Assembly: GCA_019914995.1 (NCBI GenBank)
Contig: CM034143.1
Span: 1,180,501 to 1,244,500, forward strand
Direction: 5' to 3'
DNA length: 64,000 nt
Source of the DNA: Acanthochlamys bracteata
Lineage: Eukaryota > Streptophyta > Magnoliopsida > Pandanales > Velloziaceae
Part shown: piece after piece, positions 25,701 to 36,695 of the stretch
Position numbering within the stretch: position 1 is the first letter of the stretch
Layout: every line of letters begins with the position of its first letter
Program-made: the position numbers and the translations under genes
Notes under the pieces: model-generated
What the model was told of the DNA's origin: nothing
Seen by the model: the letters and a program-made list of their open reading frames with translations, nothing else
Database searches by the model: none

Positions 25701-26744
25701 TAATTGCAGGCGATAAGATCGTGCACAAAAACTTTATATATGATGAAAGTGTAGGATGTTATAATACACTGGACGCTTTCAAGCAAATTGCAATAGGCTA
25801 TTATCAAACACAGCTAAAATCTACAAGCACTTTAAAAAATCCTTCACTGAGATGGAGTAACACTATTTCAAACGCAAGTAGTAAACATAGTCAGCAAAAC
25901 TCATTGACAGAATCCGCTTTGGACTAACGCTAGACCATCAACTTAGCAATCAACTTTGAACTTTTTCTGAATAACTCATAACACCGAGTTCAATGGAAAA
26001 CTAAAACGTTGAAATCCTGAAACTGAGACTTCCGCTAGTTCAGGTTTGTGTTAATGCATATAGGGGAAAGCTCGGTAATTAGGGAACACTTCAGTTTTAA
26101 ATTTTGAAGTAGCAATACCCAAATACTAGGATCGTCAAATACTTAACAACACTTGCGCTACCATCAGACAGATTCACTACGACTCTTCATTGGCAACATC
26201 AATATTCACTCTTCACATAATTCTAAAAAGTCCCCCACGCTTATGCTTTTGGGATAATGACACGGAATAATTTCTGGAATTATACTCTATGTTCAACAAC
26301 TTATGACATGCGGCAGGAAATGGACCTCTCATTCACAAGCGCTGATTGCATGATTGAACAATGGCACATAAGTTAACAATTCTAAGAGATGTTTTAAAGT
26401 TCAGGATATCATGATCATGATTTCTTTAAGTTTAGGATATCCACAAAGATCTTTCAATTGTTCAAAGGTAAGATTTCGTGATCAAAACAAAAAAGGAGCA
26501 TCTATAAAGTTTTTAGGTGGCAAGAAAAGTGCTTGATTGACTTCATGCATTACATAAGTACAAAATATGTATCACCAAGCACAGGGATAAAACCTTGCTG
26601 TGTAAAACTGCAGTTACGATCGTCCTATCACAATGTTGGTAGATAGCATAATCAGAGAAGCAGCAGAAAAGAAAGATGAAAGATAATTAATGCCGTGGCA
26701 ACTATGATGTTTTTCCATATGTAAACAAGCGTATAAACTCTCAC
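22791..26744. other. Gene-poor intergenic DNA
   Basis: No gene is supported. From about 23680 to 24130 the sequence contains repeated, diverged pieces based on TCGAATC, AATCAAAATATTATAA and TACTATATA, suggesting an old degraded repeat. A 17-base A run lies at about 25412-25428. The region from about 24500 on is less AT-rich and resembles intron or UTR sequence, and may be flank of the decayed KTI12 locus downstream of its stop. Confidence 0.4.
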
Positions 26745-26834
26745 CCTATAGTCTACTAGATGCTTGCCCCATCCTTGCTTAGACTTTCTGCACTCAATCA
26801 ATTGCAAGATGTTGCCTCTGTTTGTTCCCAGCAC
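26745..26834 (-). other. Isolated exon-like segment, 30 codons, unknown
   Basis: On the minus strand a 90-nt open segment starts after CAACCAG and ends before GTGAGAG, giving exactly 30 codons in phase 0 between canonical acceptor and donor sites. The encoded residues (starting VLGTNRGNILQLIEC and ending HLVDYR) look protein-like in composition. I do not recognise the family, and I found no partner exon upstream or downstream. It may be a stray exon of a decayed gene or chance. Confidence 0.3.
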
Positions 26835-27537
26835 CTGGTTGCAAAGAAAAATCTTATGATTCCAAATTAATGCAAGCAAATATTATGTACTCATAAGAGT
26901 TCTTTCTAAACCAGGTTGCAATATCTAAACAAGACGAATTTCATACCATCGAAACTGTTCAATCTTCACAGAGAAGTGAAATCTAATTGAAAGCCTTGAG
27001 AAGCCTTACGTGTAGACAGAAATCACTGCACAGGACAACCTCAGCTATGTTTTGAAATTTGTAATCAAGTTATACTTCATGCCAATCTTCTCACCTGACT
27101 TGAACACCCAATTGAAGTTGTGACTGTTATCCCCTGGTTGTTTCAGGTGACTTAAACTACTTTAACTAGAGAAAATGAAACAAATGCAATAAAGATGGTT
27201 GAGTCAAAACAAGCTTCCAATTCAAGACATCTTAGCAAAAAATGGGAACAGACAACACAACATCGAGAAACATAGCAGCACTGTGATTCTCTTGAAAAAC
27301 CACTGAAACAAATATACATGATGGTAAGAACACAACAATCCAGGCCAATGATGATATAGACTCAAAGGCTTGCTGCTCATATACCAACAAATCAAGAAGC
27401 GCAGAAGATAGCCTAGAGAAAAATCACTCTGCCAACATATACAGCCTGACCTATAATTCACTCAAGATTCTAATTTCGAAGACCATCTGTGCATATTATT
27501 TTGTCAGATGACAAGAATACTCCTATTGATTGATCCT
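26835..27537. other. Non-coding spacer
   Basis: No coding similarity was seen. It lies between the unknown exon-like segment and the stop codon of the KTI12-like remnant, so it may correspond to former 3' flank. Confidence 0.4.
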
Positions 27538-30349
27538 TTAACCAGAACCAATTTCTCTGTTCAAGTGGTCCACAAACATCCACTTTGCACTATCTGCATC
27601 TGTAGTTGGAGGTGGCCTGCTCGAGCTTGCCTGACCAGCTAGCTTTATGAAGGTCTGCCGCATGCTCCTGAGCTCAGCCAATCCAACTGGTCTTTGGATG
27701 CTAACTTAAAGTCACTAGTTAAGACAGCAGAAACAGCACAAGGAGATAACAGCATGAACATCCTCGCCTTTACAGTATCATGATCCTATGTCCTAATTTT
27801 TTCTATGCAATAAATCTAGACTAGATTTAACAAGATTGTCTTGATGTCAGGGTGGTAGAGTGGCTGAGAAACAGCAAATAGCAAATGCAGGAATCTTGAA
27901 GCTTCGGTTTTTGGATTGTAAGTATTTACAATTTTTTTTGGACATGCAATAAGCTAAGAAAAATCTTAGAATACGTATCCTCACACGAAATTATAAAAGC
28001 ATAACATGTCCCTCTATTCGAACTAAGCATTAACAACCATATTCAAGAAGTAAGGTCTACCAGTAAATTATTTAAGAAACACCATTCAAAAGAGCTCTCA
28101 ATGCAAGTCATAGCAGCACAGAAACTAAAAAAGGATATAAGTAAAATGTTGGCTTAGAGAAATTTCATTCCCCACTTCCCCGAGACTTTTGGGATTGTGC
28201 TTCCATGATGGCAACGATAACCTCTCTGGAAGTAACAAAAGGTTACTCAATTTTATATAGCTAAAGAACCAGGAATACAAAGACCAGCAGCTCATAGTAA
28301 GTACCTGAGTAGCTCTGTCCATCTCATACAAGGAATTAGCCTCTGTTTGGTGTACCTAAAGTATTTCAAGAAGATAAATGATCACCACATGACAAGACAA
28401 CCGTATCATATATATGAGTCAGAATACTGCACTTCTGTACAATACTACCATACATCGCAAGATAGGGTAGAAACTAGAAAACAACTACATGCCGATTCAA
28501 TAATAAGATAATTCACCAGTGCCATGAAAAAGGGAAGTAGAAGAGGCATGCCACCATACATTGCAATAATGCATTACAATAGTAGAAACTCTGTCTTGCA
28601 TGCTAATAGCAATCTTGTCTCTTTTAAAAATTGTAGTCTCTCTTCCAGAAACAGCATTGAGAAGAGCATAAAAGAAAATGATAATAGATGGTCTCAGGAA
28701 GTCTTATTCAGGTCCAATTAGCGCCTAATTGGGCTGCAGGAAATTCACTTAAATTCAAATTAGGTGTGCACCCGACCCATATACTAATTGAGATATATGA
28801 ATACTATACCACAAGCACCAATAATTCTATTGGCATCAGCATGACTCTATTAAGATATCTCTGTCATTAGGTTTCAGATTATAAAAGCAAAAACACAATT
28901 TAGTCCCTATTTAAAAACCAATTAGAGGTTAACCAAGAACGGCTACGGTTTTAGTGCACAGCCTACTTGACGCATGCATGCTTATAGAACATATCATTGG
29001 CAAGACCAAATGACTAACATCTAAATCCCTTTTTTATGTTTCAGGGCTAACATGCTAAACATTGTTCACCAAATTGCAATGTTCCAACAGTGTATCCAAA
29101 CATCAACTGCCATTAGAAATGCAAAAGCGAACAACAAGGTCAATAAGTACATAGCTTTGAACATGTGTGACTGAAGGAAAGTGTTAACTGACATTTTTTG
29201 TTGCAATAGTGCGCTGGAGAAGTCTTACATCTCTTGTTTTTTAGTCCACTTTTTTCATCAAATAAGACAAAGATTCTGAAATGACTAAAGACGTTTGCTC
29301 CATGTCACCTAAGAAACATTAACGATATAAGAGAAAGATCACCCACAAACGGCTCAAGTACATAGTAGATAAAAAGCTGTAAACCATTTATAAATAGGCT
29401 TCCCCTCGTGTCACAACTCACCAAAAAGAAACACTGTAGAAGTCTATTCAACTAATCCATGTTTTAGCACGTCAAGAGTACATATTCTTGAAAGGCCACT
29501 TAGAAGCATGAAGCCTTCTTTGTCGATTTCTTCACAGAGTAACTAATAAGAAGGAATAGAAGCAAAGACATATAAAAGTATGGATCAAGAAACAGATATC
29601 TTTAAGTTGGAAGCAGCAAAAGAATGTTGTACATAATCTACTACCAAGCACTTACAGTTCTAGTTCTGAATCCATAAACCAATAACTAATCTTGCAATAT
29701 CGATATTTCATAACCATCAAAATGTTACTTGCTTTTCCAGTCTTTCAGAGAAATCAGCTACAAAAATAGACATCAAGAAACAAATCCTTCAAATCTGTAT
29801 TTGACGCCATTTAATAACGTAATGCAAGTAAAGGGCAGGAAAGTAATCTTTACATAACGTACTAACAAGTAACAGTTCGATCAAAATCCATAACCAATAA
29901 CTATCAATCTATCATTGCAATATCATTTTTTCGAGAAAACAAAATAACTACCGCCTTCTCAAGGCAATCACCTACAAAAATTCGCACACCAACCAATAAA
30001 TTCTTTAATTTTTTGAAGCTATTTGTAAGGCAACACGAGTTGGTAGCAGAAATACCAAAGCATCTTTTTACATAGATATTAACATACATTTTGCAACAAA
30101 TAAAGAAAAGAAGGAAAGAAAACACAATGAGAAAGGACCACGTGCAATCTGGACAGAAGAAGAAATAGTGGAAAAAACCTGCCTGTGTAGCTCTGGTTGC
30201 GGCCGAGATGAAGAGAAGATTCATTCGATAATCCTGACCGTTGTATGGATTGATCTACGGTTGAGAGGGAGAGGGAGAGATTCAGTGAGTAGAGATGCGG
30301 CGGTGGACTTGCCGCTGCACGGCTGCTCGAACATAACCACCAGCGCCAT
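27538..30349 (-). pseudogene. DRL1: Decayed KTI12/DRL1 (Elongator-associated) gene copy
   Basis: Fragments of the plant KTI12 homologue DRL1 lie in the right order on the minus strand. 30349-30179 encodes MALVV...QPCSGKS and, after a frameshift, the segment ending LGRNQSY. 28355-28305 encodes EANSLYEMDRATQ between good splice sites. About 28215-28140 encodes EVIVAIMEAQSQ and then, in another frame, SLGEVGNEISLSQ. 27704-27538 encodes RPVGLAELRSMRQTF through DADSAKWMFVDHLNREIGSG and a stop. Damage: one extra base in exon 1 (GAATGAA at about 30219) creating a TGA; one extra A in CCCAAAAG at about 28175; loss of the roughly 150-residue core (from NMPAEKN to the run before EANSL), for which I find nothing in 28356-30178; and a changed first P-loop residue (EQPCSGKS where GQPCSGKS is expected). 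Single-base assembly errors could explain two defects but not the missing core. Confidence 0.72.
29581..30010. repeat. Diverged tandem duplication inside the DRL1 remnant
   Basis: Two blocks, about 29600-29800 and 29840-30010, share a series of words in the same order: CTTACAGTT/AACAGTT, ATCCATAA..CCAATAACTA, TTGCAATATC, CAGAGAAATCAGCTACAAAAAT versus AAGGCAATCACCTACAAAAAT, and ACCAA. The spacing is about 240 bases. It is a duplication in non-coding sequence where intron 1 of the former gene would lie. Confidence 0.5.
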
Positions 30350-31373
30350 CGCCGCGGCGGGGGGAAAAAAGATTTAGAATTACCAAAAAGAAAAAAAAAA
30401 AACCACAAAAAAATACAATTTATTGTTTAAGAATTCAAATGACTTCCGTTTACGCGGGAGGTTTACAGAGCTTTTTAAAAATAAGTTAAAGAAACGAATA
30501 GATATTAAACGCACTCCCACGCATTTTATATCCATTTTTTAGCGTAAAAATTTTCAAATTTAATTTTTACGATTCCATATAAAAATTTATGAATTGATAC
30601 CATATCGATAAAAAATTTAATTTAATCTGACCACAAATCTATCTTGTATCTGATCACTTAATAAAATAATATTTTTTGTTTGAAATATTGTGCGCTTGCT
30701 TTTGTACGTACCTAAATTATCTAAGACAAAACTCAACTTCTGAATTTTTATGTTTCTTTTTATGAAAAAATTTTATTTTTCGTAACTCTTTTTAAATTTC
30801 ACTTCTACTAATATATTTTAAAACTAAAAATTATATTCTTAAACTCACTTCTAACATAAAACAAATATAGTAACTAACTAATTTTTATAACAACTATTTT
30901 TAACTAACTCACTTTATATAACTTATTTTTCTGTAATTTTACTTTTTAAAACAAATAAACAAACATATAATAGTTGCTGGACTAAATACTGAAAATAATT
31001 TAGGAGAAGTAGAGTTTTAGTGTAAACTAAATAAAGAAACTTATTAGAATTTAATTTTTGGTAAAAAAAAATGAGTTCTAAACAAAGTAAATAACACACT
31101 CACTGCACTAGAAAACTTTTTGGTTAAGAAAAAAAAAACATATCTATTCAATTATTCATATTTCACTTTTCTCAACTTATTTATCTTTTTTTTTAATCCA
31201 TAAATTTGTTTTCTCTTAGTGCAGTAATCTCAATCCAAACTCAAACTTTTTATATCTAGCAGCTAAAAAGTTTCCAACAAGTTGATTATGATCTATAATG
31301 TGTTCTCATTAAAGTTGTTCATGAATTGCTGCCTTCAATTCCTCTCATGAAAATTTAAAATAAAGAAGAATAT
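30350..31373. other. Spacer with a one-armed MITE relative
   Basis: No gene is seen. From about 30500 to 30670 the sequence (GCACTCCC, then AAATTTAATTT, GACCACAAATCTAT, TGATCACTT) parallels one arm of the palindromic element in the Aux/IAA intron 2 (GGCACTCC, GAATTTAATTT, GATCACAAATTTAT, CGATCACTT), but the opposite arm is missing. The rest is AT-rich. Confidence 0.45.
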
Positions 31374-31430
31374 CATGTAGGGATTGTAACATGGGCATGT
31401 TTTAGTTGCCCATGTTACAATCCCCACATG
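31374..31430. repeat. Near-perfect hairpin, 24-bp stem
   Basis: GGGATTGTAACATGGGCA at 31380-31397 is followed after nine bases by its exact reverse complement at 31407-31424. Pairing continues outward with a single mismatch (CATGT-A-GGG against CCC-C-ACATG) to 31374 and 31430. The stem has 24 positions with 23 pairs. It is unlike the AT-rich MITEs around it, and no coding frame uses it. It could be a tiny fold-back element, a transcribed RNA hairpin or a recent inverted duplication. Confidence 0.85.
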
Positions 31431-31455
31431 ACTCAATTCCTAAGAATCGATTTAT

Positions 31456-31755
31456 GGCGTAGTTTAAATATCCGTAATTGAATTTTACGTAAGTAAAAAC
31501 TAAAAAACAAATTTTTTTGTAAAATAAGTTGAAATTGAAGTTCAATTTTCATATTTCAATTATTTTTTAAAAATAAATTAAAAATTAAAAGATTAAAATG
31601 TATTTAAAAATATACAAATAAAAAAATTGGACTAGAGTTTCGTGTATGGAACTGAAATTTTTAATTTTTTGTACAAATGAAATATATGAATTCTCCAGAC
31701 TCTAATTTTGACGGAAAAAATTAAAATTTCGGGCGAATGAAATATATCCTTAGTG
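31456..31755. mobile_element. MITE, GTGTTTCAAAT family (copy 2)
   Basis: The left end reads GGCGTAGTTTAAATATCCGT, and the reverse complement of the right end reads AAGGATATATTTCATTCGCCC followed by GAAATTTTAATTTTTT. Its ends align with the copies at 2556, 50652 and 59231. It is non-coding, about 300 bp. Confidence 0.5.
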
Positions 31756-33157
31756 AATGAGTACCCTAAAAAATGAATTAAAGATGAATTTGGATCGAGT
31801 GAAGTCTGAATAATTGGAAAACGAAGAGTGATTCAAATTTAAATTGTAGTCCGAAAAAATAAGTTCAAAGCAACTAACAAAGATCTTATTTCACTAAATT
31901 TTGAAGGAATAATTAAAATGGTGGATGTAGAACAATTCTTTTTGGTGACTGGGATTTTGTTTTTGTGATGGTCTTCGTATGATTTGTGTATAGAAATTAA
32001 AAGAATCTAAATTGATGAACAAGTACCTTCTTTTTATTTATTTATTTTTTTTTGCCAACAAGCATCCTCACTATAAGGTTTCCTTAAATTGTGGTCTTAG
32101 AAAATTTTTCCGTAAGAAATTTCAATTACCCACTTGCTTCTTTTTTGTTGTGTCAGCTTTTACTTTTTCCTTTTTTCAACACTGAAATAAAACTTTTCTG
32201 AAATAGAAAATATTTTTGTTCTTTTTAAAAAATAAATTCTTTTTTTTACCTCTAAAAAAATAATAAGAATATGCAATTAAAGATCTCACTATGTAAAATT
32301 TTTTTATATTTTCTAAATTTTTAAATTTTCTAAATATTTATAAAATATGTATTGAAAAATGTGAAATAAAAAATTAAAAAATTGCTTTTGTGGTAAGCTA
32401 AGCCAAACGCACTAATTCTTTTCCCTATCCCCTTGTGAAAATTTTCTAACTTCTCAACAATGCATTAAAAATCTGCTTTGACAATATTATGTTGTTTAGT
32501 TGTTTGTATGTGTTCCTTTTAAGTTGTGGGGAACGTTTGAAATTGCTTATGTAATAGAGTGTTCCTTAAGTTGTGGGGAACGTTTGAAGTTGCTTATGCA
32601 AGTGTTCCTAAGTGATCATTTCATGCCAGACATAATCATGGTCATGTTTTTTCCTCTTTTTTAAAAAGAGTTTCATCATGGTCATGTATTTCATAAATGA
32701 AAATTTTCACTAAAAACATTTGAGTAGTATGTTCTATATATAATCTCATGCTATCCTTCTAAACTTTGTAGAAGCAGCAGTGCCTGTCAAAAAAAAACAA
32801 AAAACAAAAACAAAATTCATAGAAGCCCTTCTCTTCAAGGAAACCCTCTTCTTCCTATATGAATCATTGAGAAGTTGCAGTGGAAATGATTTTTTGCTTT
32901 GTGCAGCTTTTCTTTTGAAGAAGTGAGTAAAAATGGAGTCAATGAATTATGTAAGATAATCACTTATTTGCTCTTTTATATTTCCTTCAGCATAGAATCA
33001 CTTTTAAGGAATTTAGAAGCTCTACCAACTCTGTGCTTTCATATCTAAACAAACAACAATCTCTTACTGTGCAGAAGATTCTTTCCATTAATTGCTGAGT
33101 TCAGTTGCCATATCTGGGAACAGAAGTGTCCGTCTGGAGAAGAAGCTGTTGAGCAGC
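31756..33157. other. Spacer and leader of the small membrane-protein gene
   Basis: No other gene is seen. The part from about 32180 to 32412 ends in GCCAAACGCACT and has the interior of the GTTTGG MITE family with an unclear left end. A direct repeat lies at 32511-32610. From about 32760 the sequence becomes less AT-rich and probably forms the 5' leader, perhaps with an intron, of the gene starting at 33158. Confidence 0.4.
32511..32610. repeat. 49-bp direct tandem repeat
   Basis: The unit TGTTCCTT..AAGTTGTGGGGAACG, continuing with TTTGAAATTGCTTATG, is present at 32511 and again at 32560 with few changes. A third truncated start (TGTTCCTA) lies at 32603. The second copy differs by a two-base loss in the T run and a few substitutions. 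Confidence 0.8.
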
Positions 33158-33656
33158 ATGAATGGTTTTGGTAGGAGATCGACAGCTTGGAATGAAGACT
33201 TAACCAAATTAGAAAGTTATCAGCACGGAGAGGATCCCGTCAATGCTATAGCATTTGGTTTTGCAGCAACTGCAGTGTTGATCTCACTCTTTCTGATCAT
33301 GGCCATATTTGAACACCTTATTAAACCACGGATATCGTTTTCAAGATCGCAGAGTTCCAGTGCTCTGAGACGAAGACCTATGCATTTGCAGATATGTTCA
33401 ATCCACATTCAATCTATGGTGAGACTTGTTATTACCGCGCTTCCCAGTTTTACAAGCTTTGCCTGCGACAGTGTTTGCCTGCATGAATAATTCTGTTTTT
33501 TTTTTTGGGTCATGGCAGGTGAAAAAGAAATACCAGATTGAGTATCCTGTATTAATGCCAGGGCACCAACATCCTACTTACATTGCTCACCCTTCTCCTC
33601 TTCCTCTACCAAGGGAAGGAATACATTGGCCGCTACACGAACAACGAGTTTCATGA
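33158..33656 (+). CDS. Small single-pass membrane protein, unknown function
   Basis: Two exons, 33158-33418 and 33519-33656, joined in phase 0 by a 100-bp intron with GTGAGA and CAG borders, give 132 residues. A hydrophilic N-terminus (about 1-29, with ESYQHGEDPVNA) is followed by one transmembrane helix at about 30-52 (AIAFGFAATAVLISLFLIMAIF). A basic, Ser/Arg-rich stretch comes next, and then a proline-rich C-terminus (YPVLMPGHQHPTYIAHPSP, then LPLPREGIHWPLHE). I associate this architecture with an uncharacterised plant-specific family, but I cannot give a function. The open frame runs further upstream without an ATG, so the start at 33158 is the first in-frame ATG. The stop lies 423 bases from the prohibitin stop on the other strand. 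Confidence 0.75.
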
Positions 33657-34079
33657 AAGTCTCCTGCAACATTAATACACAAACAAATGAAACAACTCTT
33701 ACTTGAAATTCATTATTAATTGTACAGGATACACTAGCCTAAGATTGAGATCGATCACTGCATTTCTTTGGTGGAAATTTTGTACAGCCATTGGCGTCAG
33801 CACTCTTTATAAAGTCAAATGATGCAGCCAAATGAATAAAAGATGATATTCCTTATGAAAGTTCCAAAGGAATTGCAATTGCAAAATTAGCAAGTACGTA
33901 TAGATTAACCAAAGAAAAGACTAGCGATTACAGATACAAGTGATGCATGATAAACATCACAATAAACTCCTCTTACGTATAAATGTTCTTCTAAGCAAGA
34001 GTCCAAACTACAAATAAAATTCTCTGCACCATTTTCACTCAGAACTCCTTATCTCTGCAAAAGTGAATATTGGATGACC
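33657..34079. other. Convergent 3' UTR region
   Basis: The 423 bases between the stops of the membrane-protein gene (plus) and prohibitin (minus) hold only probable 3' UTR sequence. Confidence 0.6.
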
Positions 34080-36695
34080 TCATTTCTTGGGAGCATGAAG
34101 GTTCAACTCCTGAAGGTTAAGAAGTAGATCATCAGCGTTCAGGAAAACACGGTTAGATGAGTTGGCAATTGTCTGAGCTATCTCTCTCGCAGCTTCAATT
34201 TGCCTCAGAGCGAGAAATGCTGGATTGTTCGCAATCGCTTGACCTATCAGCTGTGCACTCTTAGCCTCACCCTGATGACAAAAAGTGGAAAAAAAATTCA
34301 TAAAAATAGCCGCCCAGGAAGAGACCAGCTAAACTTCTGCACGGAAAGACCAAGGGAGTTGCATAACTAATGTCCCATAACATAAATTTGCAAGAACAAG
34401 GCATTGTCGAACGTTAATTGACCACCTTAGCCAGACTAGTTGTGTTTCATAAGCCATACAAATTAGTCCTTTAGGCCTTACTTCAATGGGAATGGATCTA
34501 ATAACAGTAACAAGTGTCATAAACAAGTAAATGAGGTCAACATGTAAGGACTACTTTAACCTATTAACATTTAAAATGATTAAGCCCCAAAATTTTCATC
34601 ATAGGAAGTGCTGAAACAAATGAAAGACTAGTGACACAGACTAGGTCTACAACCATGTCCAATCTCATTAACAAGCAGGGAGCGATAATAATCGAAACCA
34701 ACAGGCAATCGTCGTCTAGATTCAGAGAGACTGTGTATATTGAAACTTGATGAAGCACAAAGTATCACACAGACACATGCTGGCAAGAGCATAGAACCAA
34801 TACACCAAAATTACATCTGTGCAACCAAAAGTTCTGACTCACCTGTGCTCTAATAACAGCACTCTTTTTATCTTGCTCTGCTTTTTCTACAATAAACTTG
34901 GCACGTTCGGCCTCCTGTGCAGCCACTTGTTTAGCTTCAATGGCATGAGTGAACTCTTTGCCAAAACTGAGGTGTGTAATGGATACATCATCCAGTACAA
35001 TATTAAAGTTCGTTGCCCTCTCTGTCAATATCTTCCTTATCTCCCTGCTCACAGCCTGCACATACAAGAGCAAACACAAGATCAAATCATGTGGAAAAAA
35101 TACACCTATCCATCAGGACATCACATACGAATAACATAATAAGTCATGCATTTTTCAGAGGACATTCATGTCAAAATGAACCTCTCTTTGGGTGATCAGC
35201 TGGCTAGCATTGTACTGTGCCACAACAGCCTTCAGCGTTTCATGAATGATTGATGGCAACACCCTCTCATTGTAATTTTCTCCAAGAGTTCTGTAGATTG
35301 TGGGTAACTGTGTAGGAATTGGCCTAACAAGAACACGAATCCCTATTTTCACCTGACAATTAGATGCAAAGAATTTCAAAACAGTTTACAAGAGAGCTAC
35401 TAATGGAAAGGATAAAAATCTAAACTCTTATGTAGAAAGAAGGAGAAATACATGCTTGCATTAAATAACTTTTCACAAACATTGTTCAAACAGTATCAAA
35501 CAACCTTACTGGTGGCAAATATAAACAGATGACTGACATCCACAAGACTAGTTATATGATCTCTATAGACTTCATAAAAGAAGAATTGACAACTACAATA
35601 AGTATTGCACATGTACAAACAGTTACAACATGTAAATACTTGGTTGCTGGCAAATCTGCACAATGAAAATTATTCACTTTCTAACCTTAAGAAATATGTA
35701 ACGATATTTTTTAATTTTATGAAATTACTATGCTAGCAATAAAAGATTATTTTCATTGCAGAGAATGGTAATTGAAGGGTTTCATCCTTTACCAAGAAGT
35801 GTTAAGCAATAAAATCTCAAGACTGCATCTTCTCAGTCAGAGTCACTCAAGGATCCTGTCAGTCAGAACCACATGTTGACCTATTTCCTTAGATAGCATA
35901 TTGTCTTCATCTGACATGCATACCTATGAGCAGAAAAGGCTGACTTAAAGACACACACACAGTTGCTACCCTAGATTCTTAAGCTAAGCTCAGAATATCT
36001 TGCAATGTATTACATGGACAGACTACTTGTCTTGCATTTCTGTTTTCCACATTATATGACATGTTAAATGACTACAAGACAAATTTATGCAGATTTCACA
36101 AAAAGAAACATTTAAAAAAAGAATTACCATCTGAAGATCACGACTGCCAGATGTGCTCTCAACAAGATGGGGGCGAGCACGAACATCGTATATGATAGGT
36201 CTTTCAACCCAAGGAATAATGAAATGAGTTCCTTCTGGATAAACCTTTTCCAATTCAAACAATGTTAGATGTTTATGAGAATCTAAACCATCTGCCACCA
36301 AATTCTTTCTGGACAAACTCCGCAAACACAAAGTAAAACCATTTCTGGATTTCAATGTTCTGAAGTTATAAACCCAAAGCTAGAAAACAGAAACCATCAC
36401 AAACCAGAGAGGAAGTGGAAACACAGTGTTTCAAACCGGAACTATGAAGGAATGAGCAAGCAAATCAATAAAAAAAATTCAAATAACGTATCAATCAAGT
36501 TAAAATGTTAATAAATTGAAAGGAAACCTTGTCTTTGATCCCACTGAGTCGATTGAACACGATGGCTCTGTGGCCACCGTCAACATTGTAGAGAGTGTTG
36601 AGAGCAGCATAGAGAGCGCCGCCACCGAGCAAAGCAACCTTCACGATCCTGGACACAGCCGGCGCCGCAGGAATCTTTCCCCCTCTAAAATTCAT
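34080..36695 (-). CDS. PHB: Prohibitin, type II (PHB1/2/6-like)
   Basis: An inner-mitochondrial-membrane scaffold subunit that assembles into the ring-shaped prohibitin complex with type I partners. Five exons (36695-36528, 36244-36128, 35352-35182, 35055-34843, 34271-34080), all phase 0, give 286 residues, the normal family length. An N-terminal membrane segment lies at about 17-37 ([20 protein letters not shown]). Then follow the SPFH/PHB domain ([40 protein letters not shown]), the conserved [15 protein letters not shown] and [35 protein letters not shown], and a C-terminal coiled coil ([20 protein letters not shown]). The longer N-terminus and HLSFGKEFT favour the type II group (Arabidopsis PHB1, 2 and 6). 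No breaks are seen. Confidence 0.96.

Noticed and set aside
25721-25927. 68-codon plus-strand frame
   Set aside because: No family similarity and no splice or expression support in the sequence.
29904-30408. Two longer minus-strand frames overlapping DRL1 exon 1
   Set aside because: They read the DRL1 remnant out of frame or run into the former intron; neither is a conserved protein.
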